In this document: positions 34,178 through 45,636 of the stretch, one piece after another | Position numbering within the stretch: position 1 is the first letter of the stretch | Layout of the letters: every line of letters starts with the position of its first letter | Source of the DNA: Lactuca virosa | Lineage: Eukaryota; Streptophyta; Magnoliopsida; Asterales; Asteraceae | Length of the DNA: 64,000 bases | Assembly (NCBI GenBank): GCA_928212115.1 | Contig: CAKMRJ010005634.1 | Coordinates: 263,495,851-263,559,850, forward strand | Direction: 5' to 3' | Program-made: the position numbers and the translations under genes | The notes under the pieces: generated by a model | Databases searched by the model: none | What the model saw: the letters and a program-made list of their open reading frames with translations, nothing else | Told to the model about the DNA's origin: nothing

Positions 34178-34350
34178 GGCCCATTTCGCATAAGATTTAT
34201 TTGGACCTTACTAGCAATGTTAACGGGCCACTGAGGCCCAATAGCATGTAAAAGCCATTGAGGGTCCCTTAAGCATGTAATTGGGTCACAGGAGGCCCAA
34301 TAACATGTATTATTTATGTTGGGCCCAAAAGTCATGTTAATGGGTCACGA
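34178..34350. repeat. GGCCCA/TGGGCC cluster, leader side of the solo LTR
   Basis: At least six GGCCCA or TGGGCC hexamers within ~170 bp, several as GGCCCAATA. They are downstream of the minus-strand TATA box. The hexamer resembles the site II element bound by TCP transcription factors. Confidence 0.6.
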
Positions 34351-35876
34351 AGGCCCAATAAGCATGATTAGAATCTTTCAAGCCCAACAATTAGAATGTT
34401 TACTTGTTTTGTATCGTATTAGTGTTGCGAAGTTGTTTAATCGATATGTCGTAATAATCACCAATTTGTTTTATAACGATTCATAGATTTATAAAAATAC
34501 TTATTTTTCTATTTAAAACCCATCAGTTATAAAGTTTTGTATATTTTGACCCAATTATTTTATTATTAACATAATTGACTAAAAATATTAGTTTGACCAA
34601 TTCAGCCCCTTATTTTGGTAAAGTTGGCAATTTTTAGCCCTTTTTATGAAAAATGACGTATTAGGTCCTTGAACAATTTTTCTTTACATTTTTGACCTAA
34701 ACACTTAATTAAATGATGTTTTAAGCCCAAAATTTTATTTAGGATAGTTTCAGCCCCTTAGTTAAAAGATTTGCATTTAAATCCACACTTTTCGCAATTT
34801 TTACAATTTTTACCCAAAATCCAAAATCTTTGCATTTTTAGTCCCTTTTGATAAATAAGGCCATTTTAACCCCTGAAATAGGTTTATATACGTTTATAGC
34901 CCCTGTTTTGAGAAAACTTTCCATTTCAGCCCCTTAAATTTGATTTTTCGCATTTTTGGGCATAAATAGTCGAAAAGCCCAAATTTTAGCCCATTAGGCT
35001 AAAATTTACATTTTTAGTCCTTTAAAAAGCCTAATATTTATAAAAACTCTTATTTTAGCTGTTTTGACCTTTTGATCCTTGTAGAAACCGTGAATGACAT
35101 CTTTTTCGCCATCTTTTGTTTATTTATCAAAAATGGTCCAATAACAAATTTTATGTTGTGGTGTGTTTATTTTAAAGCTTGTATATTACTTTATCTTGAC
35201 ATGTTAAGTGAAATATGACATAGATCACATATTTTTCCTTCTTGAACTATAGATCTCGAAATATCTTTCATTTTTAGCACATATTTACCACAAAACACAA
35301 GAAATCACACATAACATACAAATACACATAGATCTTCACATTTTACTTGCATTCTCCCCCATAAATCATATGAAAACCGAAAATAGAGGGGTATGAACTC
35401 ACCTTAGGTTTGTGGGTTCGGTTTTGAAGAAAGAAATGGAAGAGTTTGGTCCTAGCAACTTCCTTGCGTAGATCTCGAACTCAAGAAGATTTCTAAGAGT
35501 ATAAACACCAAAAACTTTGTGTAAAGGAATGATCTAACAAGAGAGTGAAGTTATGAAGCTTGGATGTGTAAAGACTTACCAAAGATTGACAACACTTGAT
35601 GAAGACTCTTGAATCCAAGCCAAATTTTCAAGAATTCCTTGAAGGAAGGAAGGAGATGGCCTTAGAGAGAAATGGAGAGAATTTTTGTGTAGTGTGTGTG
35701 TGTTGAGTGTCTTCAGCCGAAACAAGAAGAGGGGAGAGGGGAGAGAGTGAGATGAGTTGACATGCATGGAAAAATGAGAATGGTGCATGGATACCCTATG
35801 TATATTTATGAGGTGGCACTACAATTGTCAACCCTCATTTATCCATTCCTTTATTTTTTTTTTTTTTGTTTTACTT

Positions 35877-36235
35877 AGGCCGAAATGGGCTAAGGAAGGA
35901 GGAAGGAATCACTTTGGCCCATTCTTGCCTTGGCTCGAGTTCATGAGGCCCATAAGGAAAACTTACGGCCCATTGGGCCCTTAGGGTAGCTCACGGCCCA
36001 ATTTTTGTATAAGAGAATGGATTTGAGTCCATTAAAGCTAATTGGATTAGTTATGGCCCAATAAGGCCCATTAAAGATAAACTAGTCCATTTTAGGCTTA
36101 TAAGGCCCAAAAAGGTTAAGTCTTATGAGAGTGGGTCCAATGAGAGCCCATTTAAGAGTTCTAAGCCCAAAATAGTCAAATTGGAAGCTTATTGGCCCAT
36201 TAGGCCCAATAAGGAAACCCTAGTCCATATAGGAC
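35877..36235. repeat. GGCCCA/TGGGCC cluster upstream of the TATA box, solo LTR
   Basis: More than ten GGCCCA/TGGGCC hexamers in ~360 bp, including the inverted pair GGCCCATTGGGCCC. Position is upstream of the minus-strand TATA-like site. Confidence 0.65.
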
Positions 36236-36399
36236 TTAAACCGGGATTTCTAGGGTTTTCAACTTTACTTGATGAATCTAGGTTTGAATGTGTTTCCATA
36301 GGTTGAACTTCAAGCATAACATGAATTAGGGTTACGAGTTTACAGTACATAATGTTTACAAGAGTACATAATTTCCTATCTAGAATGCTAGTTGTGACA

Positions 36400-36953
36400 A
36401 ATATAATATTTTGAAACTTAACAAAGACTTATACGAAATTCTTACAATTTAGGTCACACAAATATAAGATTTTGTGTCTTTTACTTCTATAAAATTGCAT
36501 ACTTTTCTGATTTGTATTAAAAGCTGGAAAAGCATAGAAAGCCAAAAGCCAAAGAAAAAAATTTGAATGTATTATCTAGAAAAAACTAAAAACTGTATTG
36601 AACTTTCAATAAGAAACATTCACAATATAGATTGGGGTTTATTATGAATTAAGTTGGAGTGCCATAAAAAAGACCTAGAACTTATTATCATTTATCACCA
36701 TAGCTAGCTGTTACGTGACATATAAAACAGGAACGAACATAATTAAGTGTAGAAGATGATGATGCTTTCCCATTGAATTTATATAGATATTAATTAGAAA
36801 AGGTGGTCGTAAACCAATGACAACGATATCTCTTTACCTTTTATATCTCACACCCTAGCATTCCATGGCATGCCATCTAGTAGGATAAGATTATTTAATG
36901 ACAACTCATTCTCCCTCATAACCACCTCATCTCGTTATTACTTATTATGATTA
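36400..36953 (+). repeat. left-copy segment of duplicated unit, after the solo LTR
   Basis: Continues the match to the right copy (40655-41208), ending near TTATTACTTATTATGATTA. Beyond this the two copies have different sequence. No gene seen. Confidence 0.75.
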
Positions 36954-37853
36954 GAACATGGCATGATTGATGTTATTTAATTCAAGTAGTTACTAGATTA
37001 CACGAAACAATCTACAATGAATAAATTCACAATTGTTATGGTAAACAATAAAGATTTATATATATTCAAAGGTTTTGATAACATAGTCATTTAGTTTATT
37101 ATTGTGTTTCACTTTGCATGTTTACTTCCTGAATAATTTTATTATTAGAAATTCCACAGTCGTTCATACTTTTGGAAGTAAGTAGTGAATTAAGACTGTC
37201 ATGAATTGATTATAGATTGCCCATAGAGACTGGGCATTACATAGGATTACTACAATATTCATGAGTACTTAGAAATAAAGATTTTAAGTATTGGATAAAC
37301 TCACACTTATAGATTACTTCATGTATTCAATCACAAGTAATTCTAAGACGATAACATCTTACTATTCTTAAAGTAGAGATACATAGCTCATAGTTCATAA
37401 ATCAGTTATGCTTTGGTTTACTCAAATGCATCTTGTAACTGGATTTTATAAAGAGTTATTACATGATGAATTGGTGAGTAAAGGTATGACTATATAGTCA
37501 ATGTAATTCGTTTCTTTTTCCAGAATAAGGAAAAATGGTATCTTTAGGCCCCTCAGTAATTTGAGTAGATCTATAAGAACCACGCCTGGTCCGGACTAAA
37601 TTGATGTGTTCGATTTTGTAGTCTGAATTTGATCATTATATCGGAGACCGAGAAATAAACAAATGAGCATGAGGCTGATCATTTAATCCATGACTTTGTT
37701 CATACGATATATTAAAGAATGAAGGAATAGTTGATTACTTATCTTAGGGTCGATGTTTGATTTGAATAAGAGTTCGGTAGTGGCTTTGGAAGGCACTCTT
37801 TGCTGTTTGATTATAATTGCAATTATAGTTATAGACTTCTCCAAGTGGGAGAC
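36954..37853 (+). other. copia-type 3' untranslated tail with polypurine tract
   Basis: From about 37080 it aligns by eye with the 3' untranslated region of copia C: TCCACAGTCGTTCATA, GGAAGTA, AAGACTGTCATG, CCCCTCAGTAATTT. It ends in CCAAGTGGGAGAC just before TGTTGG. No pol sequence precedes it. Confidence 0.7.
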
Positions 37854-38819
37854 TGTTGGATTAAGGTGTCTAAGCTCATAACTAAATTGGTATAAACTTG
37901 CAAATAGAACCAAAGTCCTTTTGGGGTTGCCCTTATAACCAGAAATAGCTAGAAATGATATTAGGCGAGAGAGAGAGAGAGAGGAAAATGGAGAGAGAGA
38001 GAGAGAGAGAGAAAATTAGTTGTTGATATATTATTTGATTAATATATTAATTAGAAATAGATAGTTGATCTGTTAGTTTGTTATGTGATTAATAAATTAA
38101 TATGAGATCAATAGTTAAATAATTGATTTATTAATTTATATGGTTAATAATTTAATAAGAAAACGATTAGAATTAATTAATTATTAATCAGAATTAATCT
38201 GCAATTAATTCGGGATTAATTTGAAATAATTAAAGGTGAAAGGGGTGAATTGTAATTGTTTAATAGTTGAACAAAAGAGGCAATTCTAGAACCATCCAAG
38301 GGTGGACGATTTTGAGAGCTCTTCTCGGGTTTCTAGAAGCCTCTAGGATGTTAATAAGGAAATGATTTGAATTGGGATTAAATCTATTATTTAATTAATT
38401 CAAATTTGTCTTTGCCTACAAGTTACCTAAACTATAAATAGGACCCCTTGTATATCAAATTTCGTTCATACCTTTACCTAAAAGCTTATGAACAAATTTT
38501 ATATCCCTCTTATCTCTCGTTTCTTTATTCTAGGGTTTCTAGGGTTTTAGGTGTGAGCAGTTAGAGGCATCATACTTTTGATGCTTCCTTTATAAAGGCA
38601 TAATGAAAAGGATCAAATATTTATTTGCTATAATAAATCTAAAGGTATGTAAACCCTAATTTATGAATTTCGATTTTCATAGATTTCCTTTAGGGTTCTT
38701 GAAGTTCATAGTATGTTGCTATCAATTAGAGAAAACATAGATCCTTTATAGTTTGCATGTGAACTTATGTGTTAAGATTTTCCACTTTACATGTTTTTGA
38801 TAACCTATAAAACTCATCA
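37854..38819 (+). repeat. copia-type LTR (between the two unit copies)
   Basis: 966 bp from TGTTGGATTAAGG to AACTCATCA. Contains a GA microsatellite (37966-38013) and TATAAATA at 38433-38440. The last ~400 bp equal the partial LTR at 28671-29069. It is flanked left by a polypurine tract and right by a degenerate primer-site-like sequence, an LTR-internal-LTR-internal layout. Confidence 0.8.
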
Positions 38820-40458
38820 GTTATATCATCAGATATACATATAAATTATCCAAGACTTCCTCGAAGTCAAGAATAATTATTCCTAATAATACGTCCTTTC
38901 AGAGTGTACAATTTCTGGTCTCTCAAGACATGAACTCATTAATTGAAATTCTATATATGGAATGTTATTTTTTTTCAAATCATCAAGAAAATGATGATTC
39001 ATGGTAATGAGATGGATTATTCTTCTACAAAATTTTAACAAATTCATTTAGCGTTTTAGTTTCTAAAAAATTAATTATCAAAGTCTAGGATCCAAGTTGC
39101 AAAACAATTAAATGCTTAGGTATCCTTTATCCCATTCTTTCTTAATAAAACTAGATAGATATTGATTATCAGTTATATACTAATATATAATTTTTAGATT
39201 TATGAGATCGTTAATAACAAAGTTTAATAGACACGTTTGATCCCATCTATGTCTCAGATCTTTCTTACTTATGTATGCTTTATCACAAAACGTTTTCGAT
39301 TAAATAAACCAATTTGAAAAACTTATGTAATGGAGCAATAACTTGGTTATAGAAATCGCTAATACACCCCGACCATCAAAAGATAACACTAAGCGGTTAG
39401 TTATCCTTAATCTCTCTAGTGTATCAAGAGATGTACGAGTGTTATTCAAAACGGATTGCCTAGATTTAAGGTTTTAAAGGGTCTTTGATGTTTTAATAAT
39501 TATAGTTTAAAAAAAATATATTATATCATGGTTATTGCATGCATCCAATAAGCCATTGTATACTTTAAAAAATCTCATTCTATATAAAACCACATTTTAA
39601 CAAAGTTCTTTTATAAAACCCGATTTTATATAATTAAAGCGACCAAATTTAAAACTTAATAACTAGTATTAAGTTTTATCGTTTGAGCGCTTTAGAACAT
39701 TTATAAACCTTTTAATAAAACTTACTTTTATAATATATGGTTTTGGAGTTTGGTAAGTTTATAAAATCTCAATTTTAACCGTATATAGTTTTAATTGACG
39801 ACATTTACTGATGCTACCGTTACTAGTTTTAATTAATAAAGTTTGTTTTATTTTTAAAAACTTTTTGCAATCTTATCTTAAATGAAAAAAAAAATTAAAA
39901 CCAAACTCATTTGTGATTTTATTTATGTTTAAAATATTATTTTTCATGTGAGAACTAATTTATCAAAGAAAACATAATATTGATAAAAAAAAAATAAACC
40001 ACATAAACATGTAAAAACATATGTGCATAAACCAATTAAAAACTAGTCACATTTTAGTAAGCCATTACAAAACATATCAAGTTCATTACTAAAGGGACAT
40101 TAAGAGACCTTTAAATCTTCAACTTGTTGCAATATGTCCACCCGCTTATTTTGACAACTCCAAGTTCCAAAACTACATAATTTTATAAAAGTTAAGAAAA
40201 CTTTTTATAAAATCATGGATTGACATTTGATCTTCCAAAATGGTCTTCATCTTTATCCTGTTACATTTTTATAAAAATAAACTATTTCTAATACTAATAT
40301 ATTACTTACAAAAATAAAAAATAAAAAATAAAAACTTTCTATTTAATTATTATTACATATTATATGAATAAATAAATTATTACAATCATTTTAAACAAAT
40401 TAATACATGCAATAACGTGAAAGGTCCATGGGTAGTTTATTCACATCATACACACACG

Positions 40459-40546
<88 letters not shown>

Positions 40547-41208
40547 ATTTGATTATAAAATATTAAAAATGTCAGAAGAAAAAAAAAGGATTTAGTTAAT
40601 TTGATATTGCAAAGTTCATAAAGGGTAATTGTGATATTCAAAATTTAGATGACACAAATATAATATTTTGAAGCTTAACAAAGACTTATACGAAATTCTT
40701 TGCAATTTAGGTCACACAAATATAATATTTTGTGTCTTTTACTTGTGTATAATTTGTACTTTTCTGATTTGTATTCAAAGCTGGAAAAGCATAGAAAGCC
40801 AAAAGCCAAAGAAAAAAATTTGAATGTATTATCTAGAAAAAACTAAAAACTGTATTGAAATTTCAATAAGAAATATTCACAATATAGACCAGGGCTTATT
40901 ATGAATTAAGATGGAGTGCCATAAAAAAGACCTAGAACTTATGATCATTTATCACCACAGCCAGTTGTTACATGACATAAAACAGCAACAAACATAATTA
41001 AGTGTAGAAGATGATGACGCTTTACCATTCAATTTATATAGATATTAATTTGAAAAGATCGTCGTAAACCAATGACAACGATATCTCTTTACTTTTTATA
41101 TCTCACGCCCTAGCATTCCATGGCATGGCATCTAGTAGGATAAGATTCTTTAACGACAACTCATTATCCCTCATAACCACCTCATCTCTTTATTACTTAT
41201 TATGATTA
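38820..41208 (+). repeat. non-coding internal segment, right copy of duplicated unit
   Basis: Matches 29070-30782, then 33049-33172 and 36405-36953, without the insertions found there. AT-rich, with no ORF of note. Contains a long TA microsatellite (40462-40542). The match ends near 41208, about 1 kb upstream of the SAUR gene. Confidence 0.75.
40462..40542. repeat. TA microsatellite, about 80 bp
   Basis: Uninterrupted TA dinucleotide run. The sister locus (30749-30784) has only about 36 bp. Confidence 0.95.
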
Positions 41209-42115
41209 TGATTATCAAATCTTTATACATACTTTTCATATAAATTAATTAACCTATAATCTCAAGACCAATTTAAAATTGATAACTCACCGCTTAGCAG
41301 TGAGTGAGAAGATACTCATGAATCTTATCATGTTATTCCTAAGGCACGCATTATTTATTATTATAACCATAAATTTGTGACATGTTTGTTGCATTTACTA
41401 GTTGTTGGGATTCTTCATCTTTTTTACGAGTACATAGGGTCATCAACAATGCATTAAATTTTATAGCGTTTAATGGATTATCATATTATTTTTTATAATC
41501 TATATAATTCTATCATTTTTTTTCCTATAATGCTTTGAACTCTACGAAGTTTAATAGAATGTTACAAAATGTAATTTATAGTAAAATACATAAGAATTAA
41601 AAACTTTCTTTTTTTACCATTGAAAAGTTTAATGGTCATTGAACTCCAAATCCATCGAATGCCAATGTGGCATCTCAAAATGATAGAATTTTATCCATTG
41701 AATGACACATAGACTTGTTATCTCATTCAACTCTTCTATTGAACTCATCATTATGGATGCTTTAAACATAACCACCAATGGTTTCATAATCCATGTCAAA
41801 CACCTCAAAACAGTAGCCAATAATCTAAATTATACAAACCAAACCAAACTCACATGACTTCCTTTATGTATTGTAATTATTTTATTAATTGAGTTTAAAT
41901 TTGCTATAGTATAATGAATATACAGTGAGAAAAGTTTTGTTGGGATATTTATAACTTGAAATAGCGTGAGGCGATGGTTAATTATATATTTTGACGAGCG
42001 TAGAAAAAGTAGGTAATCAATCACAAGACCCATATTTCTTTTATATAAATATATTAATTAAAAGAAAAAAAAACTGTACCTTCCAAGTACGCCTACCTGT
42101 ACCCTCCGAATTCCC
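41209..42115 (+). promoter_or_regulatory. upstream region of the SAUR gene
   Basis: About 0.9 kb of AT-rich sequence between the repeat boundary and the TATA box. I found no canonical auxin response element TGTCTC or GAGACA in it by reading. 41420-41775 has weak inverted similarity between its halves (AATTCTATCATTTT on both strands, around 41505 and 41685), which could be an old MITE. That is a low-confidence reading. Confidence 0.45.
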
Positions 42116-42126
42116 TTTTTATACTC
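42116..42126 (+). promoter_or_regulatory. probable TATA box of the SAUR gene
   Basis: TTTTTATACTC about 80 bp upstream of the chosen ATG. It is followed by a CT-rich stretch (42139-42160), typical of plant 5' untranslated leaders. Confidence 0.5.
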
Positions 42127-42199
42127 GCATTTGCTTGCTCTCTTTCTCTCTCTCTCCCGTTCATCTTTGTTTGCGACAACCTTAAACCATAACTTAATC

Positions 42200-42580
42200 A
42201 TGAAGAAGCTCATCCGCCGCCTCTCTCGTGTCGCCGACTCATCTCACTACTCTCTCTTGAGATCCGACTCTCAGCTCTCCCGCCGGTCACACAGCTCCCT
42301 AAAGACACGACGGCACGGCGGAGTACCCGAGGGACACCTTCCCGTTTACGTCGGAGACGACATGGAGCGATTCGTCGTCAGCGCACACTTACTCAGCCAC
42401 CCAGTTTTCATCAACCTCCTTAATAAATCCGCTCAAGAGTATGGTTACCAACAGCAGGGCGTCCTCCGCATCCCCTGTCATGCCCTCCTCTTCGAACACC
42501 TCCTGGAAGCCTTGCGACTTGGACAAGAAGCCTCCTACGACCAGCTTCAGCTCCTCCTCTCCGACGAATTCCTCTGCTAG
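42200..42580 (+). CDS. SAUR: SAUR-family auxin-responsive protein (SAUR71/72-like)
   Basis: Intronless gene for a 126-residue protein, a usual SAUR length. The N-terminus MKKLIRRLSRVADSS is basic and recalls the SAUR71/72 group. The SAUR core spans about residues 42-110 with VPEGHLPVYVGDDMERFVV, HPVFINLLNKSAQEYGY and GVLRIPCH. Known SAURs are small, short-lived proteins; several inhibit PP2C.D phosphatases and so activate plasma-membrane proton pumps during cell expansion. I chose the ATG at 42200 because the family N-terminus starts there; an in-frame ATG at 42131 would add 23 unrelated residues very close to the TATA box. Codons are GC-rich against an AT-rich background. No stops or frameshifts. 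It is the only intact host gene I find. Confidence 0.93.
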   Translation: MKKLIRRLSRVADSSHYSLLRSDSQLSRRSHSSLKTRRHGGVPEGHLPVYVGDDMERFVVSAHLLSHPVFINLLNKSAQEYGYQQQGVLRIPCHALLFEHLLEALRLGQEASYDQLQLLLSDEFLC

Positions 42581-42672
42581 CTCTATTTTTCCTTAATTTT
42601 TTAATCTTTTTATATACCATGACAGATCGGTTTTTTTGTGTGGTCTGTACATACAACGTCGATCTCATGTGT

Positions 42673-42678
42673 AATAAA
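42673..42678 (+). terminator. poly(A) signal of the SAUR gene
   Basis: AATAAA about 93 bp after the stop codon, in a T-rich 3' untranslated region. Confidence 0.6.
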
Positions 42679-44002
42679 CGTGAGGCCTGCACTATTTACT
42701 AGAGATATTAAACTAATTAGTGAAGATGAATGAATTATTACTGATATTTATCTGCATCTTGGTGGTGTTTTGGAATTTCTTTTTTCAGTTTGGTATGCAT
42801 CTGGGTATCGAATGAAGATTAGTTGTTTGTATGGTATTAATTATCCTTTTTTTGCAGCCACGAAATATTGTGGAAGATAGAGTTACAGAAAGGAAAAGAA
42901 CGAATTGGTTGGTTTTTTATTTGTGTGTCCTAACCTAAATTAATGCATAATAGCTTAGAAATAAAGTTTGGCATTGTAGACGTAGGAAAGCCTTCTTTTC
43001 TTTTTTTATTTGCCCTTGCTTGTCCTTAATTATGTGTATTTTTTTCTTTTATATCTGCAAAAAGATATGATGAATTATATTGTTTTTGATTGTCCTTGTA
43101 TATTTAGAATATGGTTTTGAGTGTATATATTTTATGAGTTTTGGGATACAAAATCTTGTGAGAATTTTATGACAGATAGAAAGAAGGCGGTGGTTGTAAA
43201 TCTTGATAAAAGAAAAGATTCTTCCATGTGTAAGACAATGGAAACAACCTGCTTGATTAAAAAAAAAAAAAGTGACATATTCAGATAAAGCAATACATTT
43301 ACTGACTTGGGTGTAATACTCGCATTTAGTTCAAAATGTAATCTATTTTAGTCCAATCATCATTATCTGTATATGTATATGATTGATAACAACATGTTAG
43401 TCTATAGAGGTGTTTATGGTGGAAATCTGGATCAATGTGATCGCGTAAATTTGTTTTTAGAAATAATATTTTTACCTTATGTCCGAGTTATTAGAAATCT
43501 ACTTTTAGGATAATTCAAATGGACACTTACGAATCTAGGCATAGGAACACAAGCCAAATTGCTAGAATAATTCTGAGTTCGTCGGAAAAAAAAGGGCAGC
43601 GAAAGGTTCGTTACGGCTCAAAGAGAAGAGTTGTGTTTATGCTTGACAATTAGGGTTGCGATTAGAGTTGTCGTCTTCTGAATTAGTCATCCCGGAATTA
43701 ATGGCATATAATCTATGGTTTCCAAAACTGACGAATTTTACCGATTTTACCATAATCACCAACTATAATCTGGGATCACCACCAGGGGCTCTGCCCTTTG
43801 GACCCCACCATTTTATCATATCGGCTTATAACTCGTTCTTTTATATGCATGTACTCCGCAAACACTGCACATATATGTTATAGAGTACAAATTATAAACC
43901 CCTTAGCTCACATAATAGGTCCAATTACACAAAACGTCTAGTGACACTAAAGTCACCAAAAATCCTCACCCCTTTTAGTGTAACCCATGAACTAACACAA
44001 CA
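42679..44002. other. intergenic region between SAUR and gypsy element G
   Basis: AT-rich, with a poly-A run near 43259-43271. No gene recognised. Near 43790 CAGGGGCTCTGCCCTTTGGACCCC forms a short inverted repeat (GGGGC/GCCC) of a kind I have seen beside plant repeats. The last five bases, CAACA, are the left target duplication of element G. Confidence 0.5.
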
Positions 44003-44287
44003 TGTAACAACGTAATTTTTAAAACAATTTTTCATTTTTCAAACACAATACAACTCATATAATATTCTCAAAATCTCATGTGTATCAAATGTCATCCCAA
44101 TAAAACATATCCCAGAATCTCAAAAACATAATCCTCTGCCAGTGTGTACAAATCATGCTGGTGCCTTCCCGCGATCCTCGCTAGTACCTGAAACACATAT
44201 CACATAACACGGTAAGCATAAATGCTTAGTGAGTTCCCCAAAAATACAACATACAACACATAAGCCACTCGAGGCTATAACTCGATA

Positions 44288-44488
44288 AGACCCTCTGGTC
44301 AATGTGTCTCAGTGGGACCCTCCAGTCCCGTACCTCGTTGGACCCTCCGGTCCGGTCTAGCTCGTTGGACCCTCTAGTCCTGTCTAAATCGTTGGACCCT
44401 CCGGTCCAGTCTAAATATCACATAGCATACATAAATCACAATACACATAATCTCAAGTAAATACATAACACATAAGACCCTCCGGTCT
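44288..44488. repeat. 27-bp tandem array with GGACC-N4-GGTCC inverted repeats, LTR G
   Basis: Units at 44288, 44314, 44340, 44367, 44394 and a separate one at 44475. Each holds an inverted repeat such as GGACCCTCCGGTCC; the last reads AGACCCTCCGGTCT, with the outer pair changed on both sides. The other LTR carries the same array (51188-51386). Confidence 0.85.
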
Positions 44489-44770
44489 GCACATGGTTAC
44501 CACTCTAGGTAATGTATAGTGAGAAGACTCACCTCGGTTAATCTCGGAAAGTCTCGAATTCGAAATACTGATCTAGCCTCCGCCTAATCACATAAAGTAA
44601 TTTACCTCTAATTAACAACGATTCTCAAAGGCTAGACTAATCCTTCCTATAATCTCATAGAAGGGGGAAAAAGACCATTTTACCCCTCCAATGGTCCAAA
44701 TGTCCACTTGTTGATCAAACCCTAAAAGTCAGCGAAAGTCAACTCCAGTCAACGGTCCAACCTTGACCAG

Positions 44771-44940
44771 ACTCGTCGAGTACACTTGGGTGACTCGGCG
44801 AGTCCATGCGTGTCCTCTGAATCCTTCTAAGGCCTCACTTGACTCGTCGAGTTAACCTTTCACTCGACGGGTTACCACTGATCACGAATCGCGGGGCAAC
44901 CCGATCCGACTCGTCGAGTCCTCTCATGGACTCGGCGAGT
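44771..44940. repeat. ACTCG-N-CGAGT palindrome cluster, transcribed side, LTR G
   Basis: Six sites: 44771-44781, 44793-44803, 44842-44852, 44862-44872 (CGGGT variant), 44909-44919 and 44930-44940. Centre base T, G or A. The fifth is flanked as GACTCGTCGAGTC. Confidence 0.88.
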
Positions 44941-45538
44941 TTCCTCCATGACAATGCTCAAACGACCTTCTGAGGTCAGATCTGTTTCTCTAACTTATAG
45001 ATCTGACCTTCTAACACCCAAAAGTCACGTAAAGGTCTGAACTTGGTGTCCATGCATGGTGTATCTTGCATTATATACCATAGAAGCCCCATTAATGCTT
45101 TCTAGCTTCAAAACCATATGATTACTGGACTAAAGCTTCATAATTTTTGGCTCTCTGGATCTAGAAAGGTCCAGATCTATAAAACAACTAGGAAGAGGGA
45201 TTTGATGCATTCAAGACCCCAAAAATGAAGTGATTCAAGCCCTAACCCCAAAAATGAAATCTACACAATAGGGGAGAAGAGGGGTTCGATTTGGTACCTC
45301 AGAATGAAGCTCCTTGCTTGACTAACTCAGAACAACAACCTCCTCTGGTCCTTCTTGCTGAAACTCTTCTCCTCCTTTGCAAAATCACACCAAAAAGCTC
45401 AAGATAGCTCTTCCTCTCACTCTACACACTCAAACTCGCTAGGGTTCTCTCTTCTGGAAAGGTAGCTGCAATTGAAGGCCATAAGTGCCTTTAAATAGGG
45501 CTCAGGCCCAAAGATTTGTGTTTATGCCAACAGCGCGG

Positions 45539-45636
45539 ACTCATCGAGTCGACTCTCCAACTCGTCGAGTCCATTCATTAATCCGAGTCATTAGTCGCGA
45601 TCCTACTCGACGAGTTTAGGCGTCAACTCGTCGAGT
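45539..45636. repeat. ACTCG-N-CGAGT palindrome cluster upstream of the TATA box, LTR G
   Basis: Four sites (about 45539, 45560, 45605, 45626), located 40-140 bp upstream of the minus-strand TATA box. In the right LTR the matching cluster (52439-52537) has two mutated members. Confidence 0.85.

Larger units (their letters stand above)
33173..36399 (-). mobile_element. solo gypsy LTR, minus orientation, with perfect TSD
   Basis: About 3.2 kb from TGTCACACCCC to GTTGTGACA. It is flanked on both sides by AATAT (33168-33172 and 36400-36404). The sister sequence at 40655 ff. lacks it, giving an empty site. Its left end resembles the 3' ends of LTRs A and E in reverse (CCTGAGAATACAAGTTATTTTG). Minus-strand TATA-like CATAAATATA at 35801-35810. 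It holds two clusters of GGCCCA/TGGGCC motifs and no coding region; ORFs inside are short and lack motifs. Confidence 0.88.

Noticed and set aside
35787..35984. 65-codon ORF within the solo LTR
   Set aside because: Low-complexity Phe/Ile run across a poly-T stretch and GGCCCA array; no coding signal.
42131..42199. Upstream in-frame ATG as SAUR start
   Set aside because: It adds residues unlike the family and lies only ~10 bp from the TATA box; the family N-terminus begins at 42200.
43790..43815. rho-independent-type terminator hairpin
   Set aside because: Bacterial logic does not apply in plant nuclear DNA, and the inverted repeat is imperfect.
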